DNA of 64,000 nucleotides from Evernia prunastri. Its lineage: Eukaryota > Ascomycota > Lecanoromycetes > Lecanorales > Parmeliaceae. The stretch spans positions 124,001 to 188,000 of the forward strand of contig NKYR01000073.1 of assembly GCA_003184365.1 (NCBI GenBank), given 5' to 3'. How positions within the stretch are numbered: the stretch's first letter is position 1; every line of letters begins with the position of its first letter. The notes beneath the pieces are model-generated. The model was not told the DNA's origin, did no database searches, and saw only the letters and a list, made by a program, of their open reading frames with translations. Both the position numbers and the translations under genes were made by a program. Below, one piece after another: positions 22,105 through 33,000 of this stretch.

Positions 22105-23929
22105 TTACGTGGTCAAAAAGCCCTCAACGCAGGTTACAAAGCCATCAACATTCTCAATCATCGGCAGATGCGCAGCACCTTCAACTTCGCGGAACTCGGA
22201 GTTCGTTGCATTCGCTGCAACAAATTCCTTCATGATTCCCTTGCACCTACTGTCCTCAGCACCCGCAACGTACAGGCTCGGCAGTCGAATGCCCCTCATG
22301 TTCTCAGTCTCGTCATAGTTACACAAGACTTTTGCAGAGCTTTCCATCCCTTCGACTGAAGCTGCAGCTACCATGGAGATTGCTTTGTTCCACTCCGGAG
22401 AGTCTCGGCTCTTTGGAATGAACCATCGTTCTACAGACTGCTTACCAAGAGCCTCCATACCATGGTCCTTAGCGAACTGGACGCGAGCATCCCATGCAGC
22501 CTCATTTGCCTTGTCTGAAGCAATGGCAAAATCGCATGCTATGAATTTGTCCAAGCGGTTTGGATATCGGCTTGCAAAGGCGACTGTGGTGATACCTCCC
22601 ATGCTGACTCCGATGAGTGCATGTGCTTTTTGTATTAGTAGAGCGTCCAGTAGCGCCTGAATGTCCTGTGTGACGACGTCAAGGTTCAATGGCTTGTCAC
22701 ATCCCTCGGAACGATATCCGCGAGTATCTACGACGTCCGGGTTAGTCGTTCGGATAAGATGAAATAGTGTGATGCTGGCAGCCCACCGTATCTAAGGAAA
22801 CGAAAGTTGGGAAACACTTGCTTTAGAGGCGCTATAACTGCATCCCACATATGCAAGTCACAATTCAAACCATTGCAGAAAACCAAGACAGGGCTTGAAT
22901 CGTTTGCAGAACCTTCGAGGCGATAGTGAATCCTGTAGCCGTCATGTGGGACCTGTGCATCGATGACCTTCTGGGTATCAGGTAGGTGAAAAAGATCTCT
23001 CGGTGCCGCGCCAAATCTGTAATTTAGCTCAAGCGACCTTTGAGTGTGTAAGCTCAGGTTGGAGAAAACTTTGGCTCTCCATGGCGTCGATCTCGCATGT
23101 TGTATCTCTGGACTATCCTCAAGACCATTCTCTCTAGCGTATTCATGGACGGCAAGAAAGACATTCAATGGCGCGTGAGATTCCATATCAACAGAGCGGT
23201 AACGTCGACTTCTCCTCCAGCCTGGCACTTTGGAAAGAAGATTAACGTGTTCCTAGAGGCACGATTCTATTGAGTGATTCAAGACAGCAGTACAGACTCT
23301 TGCAGGTCCAAGATGCATAAGTGACATACCTCCTCATACCATCTGTGCAGCCTGACCGGGATGAGCGAGTCGCATTAGGGTTAAGGGAAACAGAATTGCC
23401 TTACTCTGCTTCGTAATTTATGTCTTCTATGCTCATCTCAACCCAGACTAGCACCGACGCATCTGTCGAGAAGCTGCCTTTCGTGGAAATCAACTGTGCG
23501 GCGTTCCTTTCTATGACGGGTACACCGTTAAGCGCTTTGGCTTCTTTCTCGGAGCGATTCACACGCAATGCCAGATATGATGGATCTGATAACACATCGA
23601 CACTCTCGAGGTCGTAGACGGCTAACCAGGTTGGAGCTTGGCGGTCTGTTGCTCGGTATCTGGTGCCTGTGTGGACAAAGGGCAATTGCAACCTCAATGG
23701 GCCACTTGGCCAATCAGCGAAATGGTGCAACCGGCAGTGATTGAGTCTGAGACCTACTGCTCGTTGTTATACCACTCATGAAACCTGATTGATATGAATA
23801 ATGCATCTCCGATACGTTCAAGCTTGGAGCGTACTCGTCTTCATCGAGGGATGAATCCGGCTGCATGAAGACGGCCAGCATTCCTCTCGAACCCGTTTCG
23901 TTCGACATAACGACTTTGCTTGTCGCCAT
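22105..23929 (-). CDS. Fusion protein: two EthD-like domains plus alpha/beta hydrolase
   Basis: Five exons on the minus strand, 23929-23835, 23746-23405, 23351-23330 (a 22-nt micro-exon), 23252-22787 and 22727-22105, give 515 residues with all phases matching. Residues 1-145 form one EthD-like dimeric alpha/beta-barrel unit (MLAVFMQPDSS ... PTWLAVYDLESVDVLSDPSY). Residues about 125-250 form a second (RWYEEEHVNLLSKVPGWRRS ... NVFLAVHEYA). The micro-exon encodes the ELHRWYEE part that completes the second WYxxEH motif. The C-terminal half is an alpha/beta hydrolase like 3-oxoadipate enol-lactonases: DTRGYRSEG, nucleophile GVSMGG (Ser about 350), AGAED (Asp about 467), AAHLPMIE (His about 495). 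Lactone or ester hydrolysis in aromatic catabolism is plausible. It is divergent from the MFS gene at 24337. Confidence 0.85.
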
Positions 23930-24336
23930 GACCGTACTTGAGTATGCAAGTATGCGAGATTGCCCAAATATGAAGAAGTTGGAGAAGAGGAGAATAGGTA
24001 GAGCAGGTGCAAGCCGTTGAAAGGAAAACCGTAGAGGAAAGTCGGCCCGACTCGCGGGAGCCACGTCCCGCTGTAAGCCAATTGATTTTCTCCTCCTTGA
24101 GTCCTTCGTCACCATGCATCCTGCTACAATGCTTACTTGCAGCAACTAGATCCTCGCAAAAGATGCCTTTGTGGGCAACAAGTCCCAAGGGAATGCACAC
24201 CAACAGGCGCCCTCAGTTATGATATCTCGAGCTTGCTGCACCATCATGCAGCCATGCTTGCTCTCAGCTTTTGCACTTTGGTCCATCAGCCGTACGCTGC
24301 TGCCCATTTTCCATACACTGCAACAAAATTGCACAT
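23930..24336. promoter_or_regulatory. Shared divergent promoter region
   Basis: About 400 bp separate the start codons of the EthD-hydrolase gene (minus) and the MFS transporter gene (plus). This arrangement often means co-regulation. I could not identify a specific factor-binding site by eye, so only the location is asserted. Confidence 0.4.
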
Positions 24337-26000
24337 ATGGGCTACGAAAAAGAGGTGGGGCAGCCTTCGGACCAAAAAGAGGCAGACCCAATCACGTCCA
24401 ACAATGATCCTGAACATCAGATCGGCTAGCATCTGTTGCCAGTCCCGAGCGATGATCCGAGAGGTAAATAGGTCCCCTCGAGCCAAGTCGAATTTCTGAA
24501 ATGGAGAAACAGATCTCCTCAATTGGCCAATGGCACTCAAGGTCTTCGTACTCATCCAAGTATCGCTTCTCTCCGCTCTAGGGGGAATTAATACAGCCTT
24601 GATCAACCCAGCCTACGTTCCTATGGCCAAGGAACTCCACATCAGCACCATCAGAGTTAGCTACCAGACTACTATTTGCATAGCCCTAGCTGGAATTGCA
24701 CCATTCCTTTGGGTGCCACTGTCTAATAAATATGGTCGGCGACCCGTGCTTTTAGGAACGACCCTCTTAGCCTTTGTCTCAATACTCGGTTCTGCTTACG
24801 CAAAGTCTTTCAACCAAGTCGTTGCTGCTCGGGTCTTCAATGGCTTGTTCCCCGCCGCTTTTGCGCTAGGGCCTGCTGTGGTGGTGGACTTGTTTTTTGT
24901 CCATCAGCGTGGTAGAGCAATGGGAGTGTTTACCGTGAGGGAACGTCTTTGTAGCTTGACTTATTTTGCCTGCTAATGTGTACTTAGGTTACTACTGCCA
25001 ATGGTTCTCATATCGCGCCACTACTGGGTGGCCCGATAGGTCAATATCTCGGTTGGAGATGGTGCTTTAAGTTCGGTGCGATATGCGATGGTGTCATGTT
25101 TGTCATCGTTTTGTTCTGTTTACCAGAAACTCTGTATGTTCGACCCGAGGTAGAGCCACAACAATATCATTCCAAACCGATGTACAGTCAGACAGCTTTC
25201 ATCGACGGCCTCAAGATCCGGAACCGGACACCAGATACTCCACTCCGCTGGGACCAGTTCGTTTTCCAACATTCAAATTAGCAAAGAAACCCCACGTCGT
25301 CTTCCCGGCCCTCTACTATGCAACGCAATACGGCTTCGCGTCCATCCTGCCTGCTGTCACTGTCGCGAGCATCTTCAACAAAGAATTTAAATGGGATGCA
25401 CTCCAGATTGGACTCGGCTATGGAGGCGCCCTAACCATCGGTGGCTCGTTGGGGGAGCTAGCTGCGGGATTGGTTCTTGATGCAATTGTTAAAACAGAGA
25501 TGAAGAAGGGGCGGGACTTCCAGCCAGAGATCCGCTTGCGGGCGATATGGCATGGCGAGATCCTCGTGCCTGCCGGCTTATTGATTTATGGATTCACGAT
25601 GCAGTACAAGACATTCTGGGTGGCACCGCTCATGGGAATGGGTAAATCGCACCTTCCAGCCATCCCGCGACGTTGCTTTCATTGACAAGACTGATCCGCT
25701 GTAGGTATCGCGGCTTTCGGCCTCCAAGTGACCACCACCACCTGCTACACCTACGCAACGGACTGCTACCGCGAACAGAGCAACGACATCGCTCAGCTAT
25801 TCAACTTCATCCGACAGACCTTCGGCGTCACGTTCGCCTTCTATGCTGTGGATCTGTGTGATAGGATCGGGTACCAGTTCACCTTCCTATTGTTTACTAT
25901 CCTCGGAAGCGTTGTGGCTTTTGTACCAATCCTGGGTCTTATCTGGAAGGGTCGACAGTTGAGGGAAAGGAAGAGTAGTGTGATGGAGAAGGACCTGTAA
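24337..26000 (+). pseudogene. HOL1-like MFS transporter with an in-frame stop and a frameshift
   Basis: Exons 24337-24463, 24513-24934, 24988-25641 and 25705-26000 rebuild a DHA1/HOL1-like major facilitator. The order is cytosolic N-terminus with LLPVPSDDPRDLLNWP, TM1 (FVLIQVSLLSALGGIN), the SNKYGRRPVLL loop, HQRGRAMGVFT then NGSHIAPLLGGPIGQ, PETLYVRPE before a cytosolic loop, and the second half (KLAKKPHVVFPALYY onward). Two lesions are visible. Codon 31 is TAG at 24427-24429, just before HLLPVPS. In the third exon a single base is missing in the T-run at 25262-25265, after RWDQFVF, shifting the frame so that a TAG follows six codons later; the conserved PTFKLAKKP segment continues in another frame. 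Exon 3 is 654 nt where the flanking phases need one more. It is probably non-functional, unless these are sequence errors. The native substrate is unknown. Confidence 0.8.
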
Positions 26001-26235
26001 GAAAGGAACAGCGCATGAAAAGCCGACGAGCGGATCGCTTTAGGACATCTCCGTTCCGTACCCAAACGGACGAACTGTGATTGGCCAAGGCCAAATGAGC
26101 CGAGGTCCGAAGAAATACGAGTACTGCGCTATGTTGTACAGTAACTATTAAAGCTACGTCAAGCGCACTTGCACTTCCCCCCCTTCTACTCTCTGACTTC
26201 CCCAAGTCAACGGACAGCTATTTATATATCACATT

Positions 26236-27674
26236 ATGGCTCCAGTGACCAGAGGCAAAGATCAGGAAGCGATGAAGAAAGAGCAGGATGCCAAGATCAC
26301 GCTGTACTGGTGAGCAACCTCAAATTTCAATGTTTCAACATGTCATCGTTCTCGGCCTGACGAGAGAATTCGTTCCTTGTGCTTGTTCGGTGCCTCGTAA
26401 TACCCTTCTACATGTCTCTGTCTGTCAAAACCATAAGTGCCAATAATGGAGAAATCTCCCTCCTCCCGTCCGGCTATGTACTTTCCCTCGTCAAAACAAT
26501 CATGCAACCAGCTCCTCTTTCCTTCACCCAAAAGTCTCTCTATAAACTATCCCCAGCCCAGTTTCTCCACCACCAGCAACCCTCTCCCCCATCCCCCACA
26601 CCACCACTAAACCCCCCACCCATAGGCTCGACAAGTCCCGCTCCCAACGCATCCTCTGGCTCCTCGAAGAGCTGCAACTGACCTACTCCCTCAAAACCTA
26701 CAAGCGCCAATCCATGCTCGCGCCCCCGGAGCTGAAGGAGATCCACCCACTGGGCAAAGCCCCCATCGTGAGCGTCGAATCCCCCGCGGCCCCCAAGCCC
26801 CTCGTCCTCGCCGAATCCAGCCTCATCGTCGAGTACCTCGTCGACCACTTCGGGCCCTGGCTCGCGCCGGACCGGTACGCGGGCGGTGGTGGTGCCGAGG
26901 AGGAGGGGAAAGTGGGCGGGGAGACGGAGTCGTGGGTGCGGTATCGGTATTACATGCACTATGCCGAGGGGAGTCTGATGCCGTATTTGGTGACTGGGTT
27001 GTTGATGAGCGGTGCGTCTTCTCTCTCCATCCATTGCCCTGGCCATTCCGGTCCCAATGGACTAACCCCTCTTCCCCCTTCCCCCCACCAGGCATCAAAG
27101 CTGCCATGCCCTTCTTCCTCCGCCCCCTCGCCCTCCTCATCACCGGCGCCGTCGAGACCAAGTACCTGCAACCGAACCTGAAAACCCAGTTCGACTTCCT
27201 CGAGTCCCAACTCGCCACCTCGCCTGACAACGGGCAGTATCTCTGCGGCGCCACCTTGACGGGTGCGGACATTATGATGAGTTTCCCGCTCGGTATGTAC
27301 TTACTCCAGTTACGTATCTGTACCCGCTTCATAGCGTCACATTACAATATCCCACACAAACTTCTCGCGACGTTGCGAGCAAGCAACAGGGGAGCGTCTC
27401 TCTTTTGTCTCGATGCCCATCTTCTTTCTTTCTTTGCTTTCTTTCCTACTCATGAATGCATGAACGAACGAAATGAAAGAAGCAACCAGAGCAACCAGAG
27501 CAAAGCTGACCTCAAATCTCCACACACACAGCGGCTGCGAAATCCAAATCCCTGTTCACAAAGGAGGAACATCCGAAGCTGTGCGCGTATGTGGAAAGGC
27601 TCGAGGCGATGGAAGCGTATAAGAAAGCCGTGCAGAAGATTGTGGATGTGGAGGGGAGCTATGAACTGGTCTAG
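26236..27674 (+). CDS. Glutathione S-transferase (Gtt1-like)
   Basis: Four exons, 26236-26309, 26626-27011, 27092-27292 and 27532-27674, code for 267 residues; the first intron is unusually long here (316 nt). The N-terminal thioredoxin-fold half begins KITLYWLDKSRSQRILWLLE and contains HPLGKAPIV (cis-Pro region) and LAESSLIVEYLVDHFG (the ES glutathione-contact motif). The C-terminal helical half includes YYMHYAEGSLMP and GATLTGADIMMSFPL. The organisation fits the fungal Gtt1 class of membrane-associated or cytosolic GSTs, which conjugate glutathione to electrophiles. It lies tail-to-tail with the FAD monooxygenase at 27983, a pairing that would fit detoxification, but co-function is only suggested by position. 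Confidence 0.88.
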
Positions 27675-27982
27675 GACGATAAGGTGGATGGATGAAAGGG
27701 GCGAGTTGCGGGAGATAATGTAGATGCGCGCAGGGCGCTTGACGAGCGTGTTTGGTACGTTGCTATTCAACTCATATGACGGGGATCAGCGGGCAGGCGA
27801 GATTGGCGGTACGCGTAGATGGTTATGATATTCCATTTTTCTGGCGTTAAGTATCATGGCCATCATTTATATACCTTCCTCTCTTCTATACAGCTTCGTC
27901 GACAAAAACATTTTCTCTTCCATCCACACGCTGCAAATCCCCACTAGCCCTTCAGCGCCAACCCCCATCCACCCACCCTCCC
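27675..27982. other. Convergent intergenic spacer
   Basis: About 310 bp between the 3' ends of the GST gene and the FAD monooxygenase gene. It presumably contains both polyadenylation regions. No gene is seen. Confidence 0.5.
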
Positions 27983-29242
27983 CTAAGAATATGCCTTGGG
28001 CACCTCAGGCGGCGGGCCATGCGCCGCCATCATTTCCTCAAAGACGCGCACGAACTCCCGCGGCGCATCCGGCGCGAACAGCAGTTCCAGGTTCCGCCAC
28101 GTCTCTTCCATCTTCTCATGACTCCGTTCCAGCATCTTTGCCTCAAACCGTTTGATCGCATCAAAGAGCGACGCTTTTTCCGCTTCTTTACTGGCTTCCA
28201 CAATCGCGCTGCCGAGATCCATGGCATCGAGCATGGCCAGGTTGACCCCTTCGCCCGCGAACGGCGTCATCAGATGCGCGGCGTCGCCCAGCAGGGTGAG
28301 GCCCGGCTTCGAGGGCCAGGAGAAGTCGATAGGGAGCATGTAGAAAGGGCGGGCCACGATGTCCGGGTCCGCGTGAGCGATGAGACCTTTCTGGTCGTCG
28401 CTCCAGTCCTTGTATTCTGCCTCCAGCATGTATTTCTTGGTCGCGGTCGCATCCGACCAATCCACACCCACGTCTTTTAACCAGGTCTCGGGCTTCTGCA
28501 GCATGACGTAGATGCGGATCGAGCCGTCGCCGTTGCGTTGGCCCACTAGGCCTTTCTTGTCCGAGCAGGCGAAATAGGTCCCCTGGCCTACAAGCTTTGA
28601 GATGGCAGGATGTAAGGTATCGACGGAGCGAATGCGCGTGTCGAGGCAGGAGATCGTCGAGTAATGCGGTTTGGTATCTGAGAGGAGGGGGCGGACTTTG
28701 GACCATGCGCCATCGGCGCCGACCACGAGATCGAAAGTTTGTGTTCGATTGCCAGAAGCGGTTTCGAGGTGAATCTCATGCTTGCCGTTGCCTTCGCTAC
28801 TAGGGGATATCGAGCGTACTTTATGCCCCCACTGGATCGAGCCCTCGGGCAAGGAATCCAGCAGCAGTCCTCGCAGTTGTATACGATCGACTTCCGGCCT
28901 GTTATGACCTTCTGTTCCGACCTCCTCCAAAAACAGCTCGCCGTGTTTATCGGCCACGCGCATGTCTTCACCTTCGCTGCGAGCGATCTCCTTCCACACG
29001 GAGTAGAGTCCAGCTGCGTGGAGGGCGAGTTGTCCGGATTCCTCGTGCAAATCGAGAGAACCGCCTTGCTCTCTGCTGGTGCGCGATGGCTCGGCCTCAT
29101 AGAGCGTAAACGGGACATTGGCGAGGTGAAGGAGACGGGCGAGGACCAGACCGCCAGGACCTGCACCGACAATGGCGACACGTGGGGAGTTAGGTCTATC
29201 ACCAGCCTTCGCGCTGTTGGTTGTTGTCGTTGAGGAGGCCAT
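27983..29242 (-). CDS. FAD-dependent monooxygenase, TetX-like group
   Basis: An intronless minus-strand frame of 419 residues starting at an ATG at 29242. The Rossmann FAD motif AIVGAGPGGLVLARLL is near residue 25. The second FAD/NAD motif (VVGADGAWSKVRPLL) is near residues 170-185, and the FAD-ribityl motif GDAAHLMTPFAGEGVN is near residues 315-330. This set and the EQGGSLDLHEESGQLAL stretch place it with class A flavoprotein hydroxylases of the TetX-related group, which hydroxylate aromatic or polyketide-like substrates using NAD(P)H and oxygen. A C-terminal helix rich in Glu, Arg and Met follows. No transmembrane anchor is evident. Absence of introns is unlike most neighbours, but base composition is not foreign, so transfer is not claimed. 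Natural substrate unknown. Confidence 0.9.
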   Translation of the reverse strand: MASSTTTTNSAKAGDRPNSPRVAIVGAGPGGLVLARLLHLANVPFTLYEAEPSRTSREQGGSLDLHEESGQLALHAAGLYSVWKEIARSEGEDMRVADKHGELFLEEVGTEGHNRPEVDRIQLRGLLLDSLPEGSIQWGHKVRSISPSSEGNGKHEIHLETASGNRTQTFDLVVGADGAWSKVRPLLSDTKPHYSTISCLDTRIRSVDTLHPAISKLVGQGTYFACSDKKGLVGQRNGDGSIRIYVMLQKPETWLKDVGVDWSDATATKKYMLEAEYKDWSDDQKGLIAHADPDIVARPFYMLPIDFSWPSKPGLTLLGDAAHLMTPFAGEGVNLAMLDAMDLGSAIVEASKEAEKASLFDAIKRFEAKMLERSHEKMEETWRNLELLFAPDAPREFVRVFEEMMAAHGPPPEVPKAYS

Positions 29243-29752
29243 GACTTGAGAAGGTTGTTTGAAGAAAGTAGGATGAAATGGGAGCTACTTCCTTTGGTGT
29301 ATGGAGTAGATAGCAGTATCGATGTTGATTGAGATATGAGAAAGCTGATACTGGACGATGAGAGATGTCACTTATCTTTTATACACCCAGTGCAGAATCT
29401 GCATTCTCGGTTCCGGACTTCTGGCAACAGTCCGCTAGGGGTCCACGCCAGCGAGGTTGGTTGAATGACACTACCAGTGCCAACGGACTCCATAGAGAGA
29501 GCATAAAGTCCCGATGCTAAGAACATCATCTTCTATGTACTCTGGAAATCAAGAGAAGTCAAAAATCCGGAGCCCGAGGACATCCTCTTCACCCCCCGAG
29601 GGGCCCGCCCCCGGAGGCTTAGTGCCAAGACATTCAGCCTTACAAAAATTACTTACGAATTTACGAACCTGAACTTCAATAAAGCTACTCACTCTCCTTC
29701 TCCATCCCTAACAAACACTACTTCCACGAAATACCCGCAAACACCACCCACC
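29243..29752. other. Divergent intergenic region
   Basis: About 510 bp between the start codons of the FAD monooxygenase (minus) and PRP18 (plus); it should contain both promoters. The 29695-29752 stretch is C/A-rich, leader-like. No gene is seen. Confidence 0.5.
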
Positions 29753-30862
29753 ATGGACTTCGCCTCCCTAATGTCCGCCGAAATCTCCAAATCCTCCTCC
29801 AAACCCCCATCCACCCCGACCCCGACCCCCGCCCCCACCACCGAACCCACCAAAAAGTACCTCAAGCGCGCCGAGCTCGAAGCCCAACGCCAGCAAGCCT
29901 ACCTCGACGAGCAAGCCGCGATCCAACGCGAGCGCGAGTCCAAACTGCTGAAGAAGCGGAAGCTCGACGAGGAAGACGCCGCCCGCAACGCGGCGAGAGA
30001 CGAGAAGCGGCGGCGCCTCGCCGAGAAGTCACGGGTGCGCCGGGAGGACGAAGAGGCGAAGAAGGAGCGGGCGAGGCGGAAACGGTTGGGGCTGCCCGAA
30101 CTACCTGACAAGACTACAACAGACGACGGGACGACGCCCGCCGCGGACCACGAACCCGACATCCCAGACCCAGACCTGACCTCCAAGCTCCGCGCGCTCT
30201 CGGAACCGGCCCTCCTCTTCGGAGAAACGCACGGCCAACGCCTCCGCCGCTACTACAAACTCGTCGCCGTCGTCCCTGATCAGCCCGTCCTGACCGACGG
30301 GCCCATCCCCACCACCCTCTCCCTACTCCCAGAGTCCTCCATGAAAATATCCCCCCGTGTCCCCCCCGACGCCGAAAGCCGCGCCTTCCTCTTCCGCCAG
30401 CTAGCCTCGTACTTCACCATGGTGCTGACGGAGTGGAACCGCGCGCTCTCTGCACGCGCCGCCGCCGTGCAGTCATCGCACCAGGGCCGGCAGGCGCAGG
30501 CGGCGTACGAGCAGTCGCGCGCCAACATGGCGCCGCTGTTCCGGAAGTTCGAGGCCGGGCAGCTGGAGGAAGGGATACTGGGGCCGATGGTGGAGATCGT
30601 GGCGGCGGCACAGGGGCGGCGGTACGTGGAGGCCAACGACGGGTATCTGCGGCTGTCGATCGGCAAGGCGGCGTGGCCGATCGGGGTGACGATGGTGGGG
30701 ATCCACGAGCGGAGCGCGCGGGAGAAGCTGCACGAGAGCGACAACGCGGCGCACATTATGAGCGACGAGGTGACGAGGAAGTTCCTGCAGAGCATCAAGC
30801 GGTGCCTGAGCTTCGCGCAGACGAGGTGGCCGCCGGAGGATCTGATGCAGTTGATGGGTTGA
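29753..30862 (+). CDS. PRP18: Pre-mRNA splicing factor PRP18
   Basis: An intronless frame of 369 residues. It opens MDFASLMSAEISKSSSK, the usual start of fungal Prp18, followed by a Pro/Thr linker, a PRP4-related splicing factor motif-like helix and a highly charged KKRKLDEEDAAR coiled region. The conserved centre (LTSKLRALSEPALLFGETHGQRLRR) corresponds to the segment shared with Prp4. The C-terminal Prp18 helical bundle carries the conserved loop region around YVEANDGYLRLSIGKAAWPIGVTMVGIHERS. Prp18 acts with Slu7 in the U5 snRNP during the second catalytic step, positioning the 3' splice site. Length fits the human protein (342) better than the short yeast one (251). High GC in this gene probably reflects its codon bias. 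Confidence 0.95.
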   Translation: MDFASLMSAEISKSSSKPPSTPTPTPAPTTEPTKKYLKRAELEAQRQQAYLDEQAAIQRERESKLLKKRKLDEEDAARNAARDEKRRRLAEKSRVRREDEEAKKERARRKRLGLPELPDKTTTDDGTTPAADHEPDIPDPDLTSKLRALSEPALLFGETHGQRLRRYYKLVAVVPDQPVLTDGPIPTTLSLLPESSMKISPRVPPDAESRAFLFRQLASYFTMVLTEWNRALSARAAAVQSSHQGRQAQAAYEQSRANMAPLFRKFEAGQLEEGILGPMVEIVAAAQGRRYVEANDGYLRLSIGKAAWPIGVTMVGIHERSAREKLHESDNAAHIMSDEVTRKFLQSIKRCLSFAQTRWPPEDLMQLMG

Positions 30863-31204
30863 TCTTGGAAGCATAAAGTGGCAGGTTACATACTCTAACT
30901 GAGGTGACGTGAATTCGCGGCTAGGCTAAAGCCAGAAACTTCGTTCTCAATGGAAAATGGTAGACAGATGCTGTTCCACCTCCAGTTCAACTCCTCCCGG
31001 GGTATACCTCCATGCACATGCGTCATCTCCAATAAAAATCTGGGGCTAGAACTTCTTCCCCGCAGCCAGGTCCTCCCATTAACCATTTTGGACCTTCAAA
31101 GGGCGATGATCCTATCATCAGAGCCGAACCCACTCTCATTCCCCAAACGAGTCGTCGTTTCACAACGGTAACCCAGAAGACAACTAAGCATTAGCACATT
31201 CCCA
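30863..31204. other. Convergent intergenic spacer
   Basis: About 340 bp between the 3' ends of PRP18 and the BTB gene. No gene, repeat or RNA is seen. Confidence 0.5.
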
Positions 31205-33000
31205 TCAACCCACAAATCCTCTTCCCATATTCCTGCCCCTCTGCCCACTAACCGCATCCAACTTGACAGCACACAGCACAATCTCCATGCTCGCACCCTC
31301 GTCTCCCCGACCGCCCCTGGGCGTGTACTCCACCCGCGGCTGCACACGCATCCTCCACTGACCTCTCCTCACTATCCACTCGCCAAACTCGTCCATACTT
31401 CCCCGTCTCTTCCGTTTCTTGGTCGGAGGCGGCCGGGTACTCGAGTTGTGAGTACTGGGATTCGGCCAGATTTGTCCTGGCGCAAGGCTGCCGGACGAGG
31501 GCGTGGGTGGCTCTGGGTTGTTATACTCCAGCTCTTGTTGATAATCCAGAGCGCTCTCGTACATCGTGTGTTCCTGACCATCGAGTATGATATGTGCGTC
31601 TGACCCAATACGGATTTTAACTCTGTCTTCACTCAACGGCGTGTTTGCTGGACTCGCTGGGGCAGCGGATGCACCGCCGGAGGACATCATCAGCCCGAGT
31701 GGCAAGTTGTGGGGAAGATTCATTTTATCCGCCACGGTTTGGAAGAGGCTGGATATGCGTGCTTTGGTGTCACCGTAGAAATCTGCGCGCATGCTACGGA
31801 AATCGATCTTCGTCTCTTGACTTCCGATTTCGACAATGACCTCGTAGCTTGTCTCGTCGACGAAGGGTCGCATGTAATTGACCCAGCCGCACAAAGGTGA
31901 TTGATCAGAGGGCGAGGCGTCATTGACGAACGAGATGCCGGACTTGTGGAGGTCTTCGAGCTGCATGATGATTTCCGACTTCCCGCGTTCGGCATTGTAG
32001 CTTATGGAGTGCACAAATATCTTGTGCATGAGGCCTTTGAAGCCGTAGTATTTGCAATCGCTTAGGAGCTGCGCGCGGTGCTCCTTGTCGCGTATTGTGA
32101 GAGGGTAGCCGCGGCATAGGTGGATGAGATCCTCAAAGACTTTGGGGCTGCGGTTTGGTACAGTTTGCGGTTGCACTGCTGGAGGACGCATCAGACCTCT
32201 GCTTTCGAGGCCTGGAAATGCATCATCGCGCGAGCCAAGAAAGCCTGCGAAGCCGAGAGAGAAGAAGTTGGAGGAGTTACCGGGACCGGAAAAGATGTCG
32301 CGCGGTATTTGAAATTGTTGACCGCCTATCGAGACGAAGATTTCAGAGTCAAAGAGCTGGGATATGAGGCGTTGAAGGCTATAAAACTGTGCGTCGGCGT
32401 ATAGTCTAACATAGTGAGCGTTGTCTCTTGGAATGACGTAGTATCCTGCAGCGCCATTAGTGAAACATCCGGAGTGTGCCCGTTGGATTGATGTACCTTG
32501 TAGATGCCTGCATATATCGGCGAACGTATCCGGATCTCGGTCGATGAACAGCGTCTTTGTTGGTCCGTTGCCGCTCTCAACGAGTCGCAGCTGCTCCTCG
32601 AAATAATTTGAGAAATACGAGGGCGCTCTAGGGATTTCAGCGATAGGCAGCTTATTGTTCCTAGTAAGACGAGCTTACCATCGGAATTGATCGAAGCTCC
32701 GGATAACTTGAATAGCCTCGACCCGATCTGTATCGAGAACGCCTTCTCATGGGGTAGTAGGGACTGTCCGTTCCGCAACAAAAGGTCACTTGTCCGCATC
32801 ACGCCCGGCGTTCTGATGGGGGCTTTTCCGTTGGACATGGAGGATGCAGCTGAGAGTGGGATCTTCTGCCCTCTTATGTTTTCTGCTGTGAAATTTTCGA
32901 AATCGGATCTCGACTGTCCCGATACGCTCGAGACCATTGAGCCTCCTTGTATATCATCCCCAACCCACATGTCTTGCGCGCGGTTGTCCACCGCAAACAT
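31205..33000 (-). CDS. BTB (KCTD/T1-type) domain protein, Whi2-like
   Basis: Three exons, 33000-32679, 32625-32497 and 32445-31205, give 563 residues. The first ATG in frame is at 33000 (MFAVDNRAQDMWVG). A BTB/T1 domain opens at FSIQIGSRLFKLSGASINSD and continues SYFSNYFEEQL, LFIDRDPDTFADICRHLQGY, then HYVRLYADAQFYSLQRL. A second T1-like unit follows (EIFVSIGGQQFQIPRDIFSG ... FEDLIHLCRGYPLTIRDKEH). Two such units, with a long C-terminal disordered tail holding PTKKRKRRGS (a likely nuclear signal) and then WIVRRGQWRMRVQPRVEYTP, resemble fungal relatives of yeast Whi2, a KCTD-like regulator in the stress and low-amino-acid TORC1 response. The Whi2 link is by domain type only. Convergent with PRP18. 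Confidence 0.82.

Noticed and set aside
25182..25234. A 53-nt GTACAG...CCAG intron that would remove the MFS frameshift
   Set aside because: It has no branch signal and would delete part of the conserved loop before PTFKLAKKP; a one-base deletion explains the frames better.
27983..29242. Horizontal transfer of the TetX-like gene from bacteria
   Set aside because: Absence of introns alone is weak evidence; codon use matches neighbours, and related flavin hydroxylases are common in fungi.
20698..30862. Biosynthetic gene cluster
   Set aside because: No polyketide synthase, peptide synthetase, terpene cyclase or pathway-specific regulator is present; PRP18 at the edge is housekeeping.
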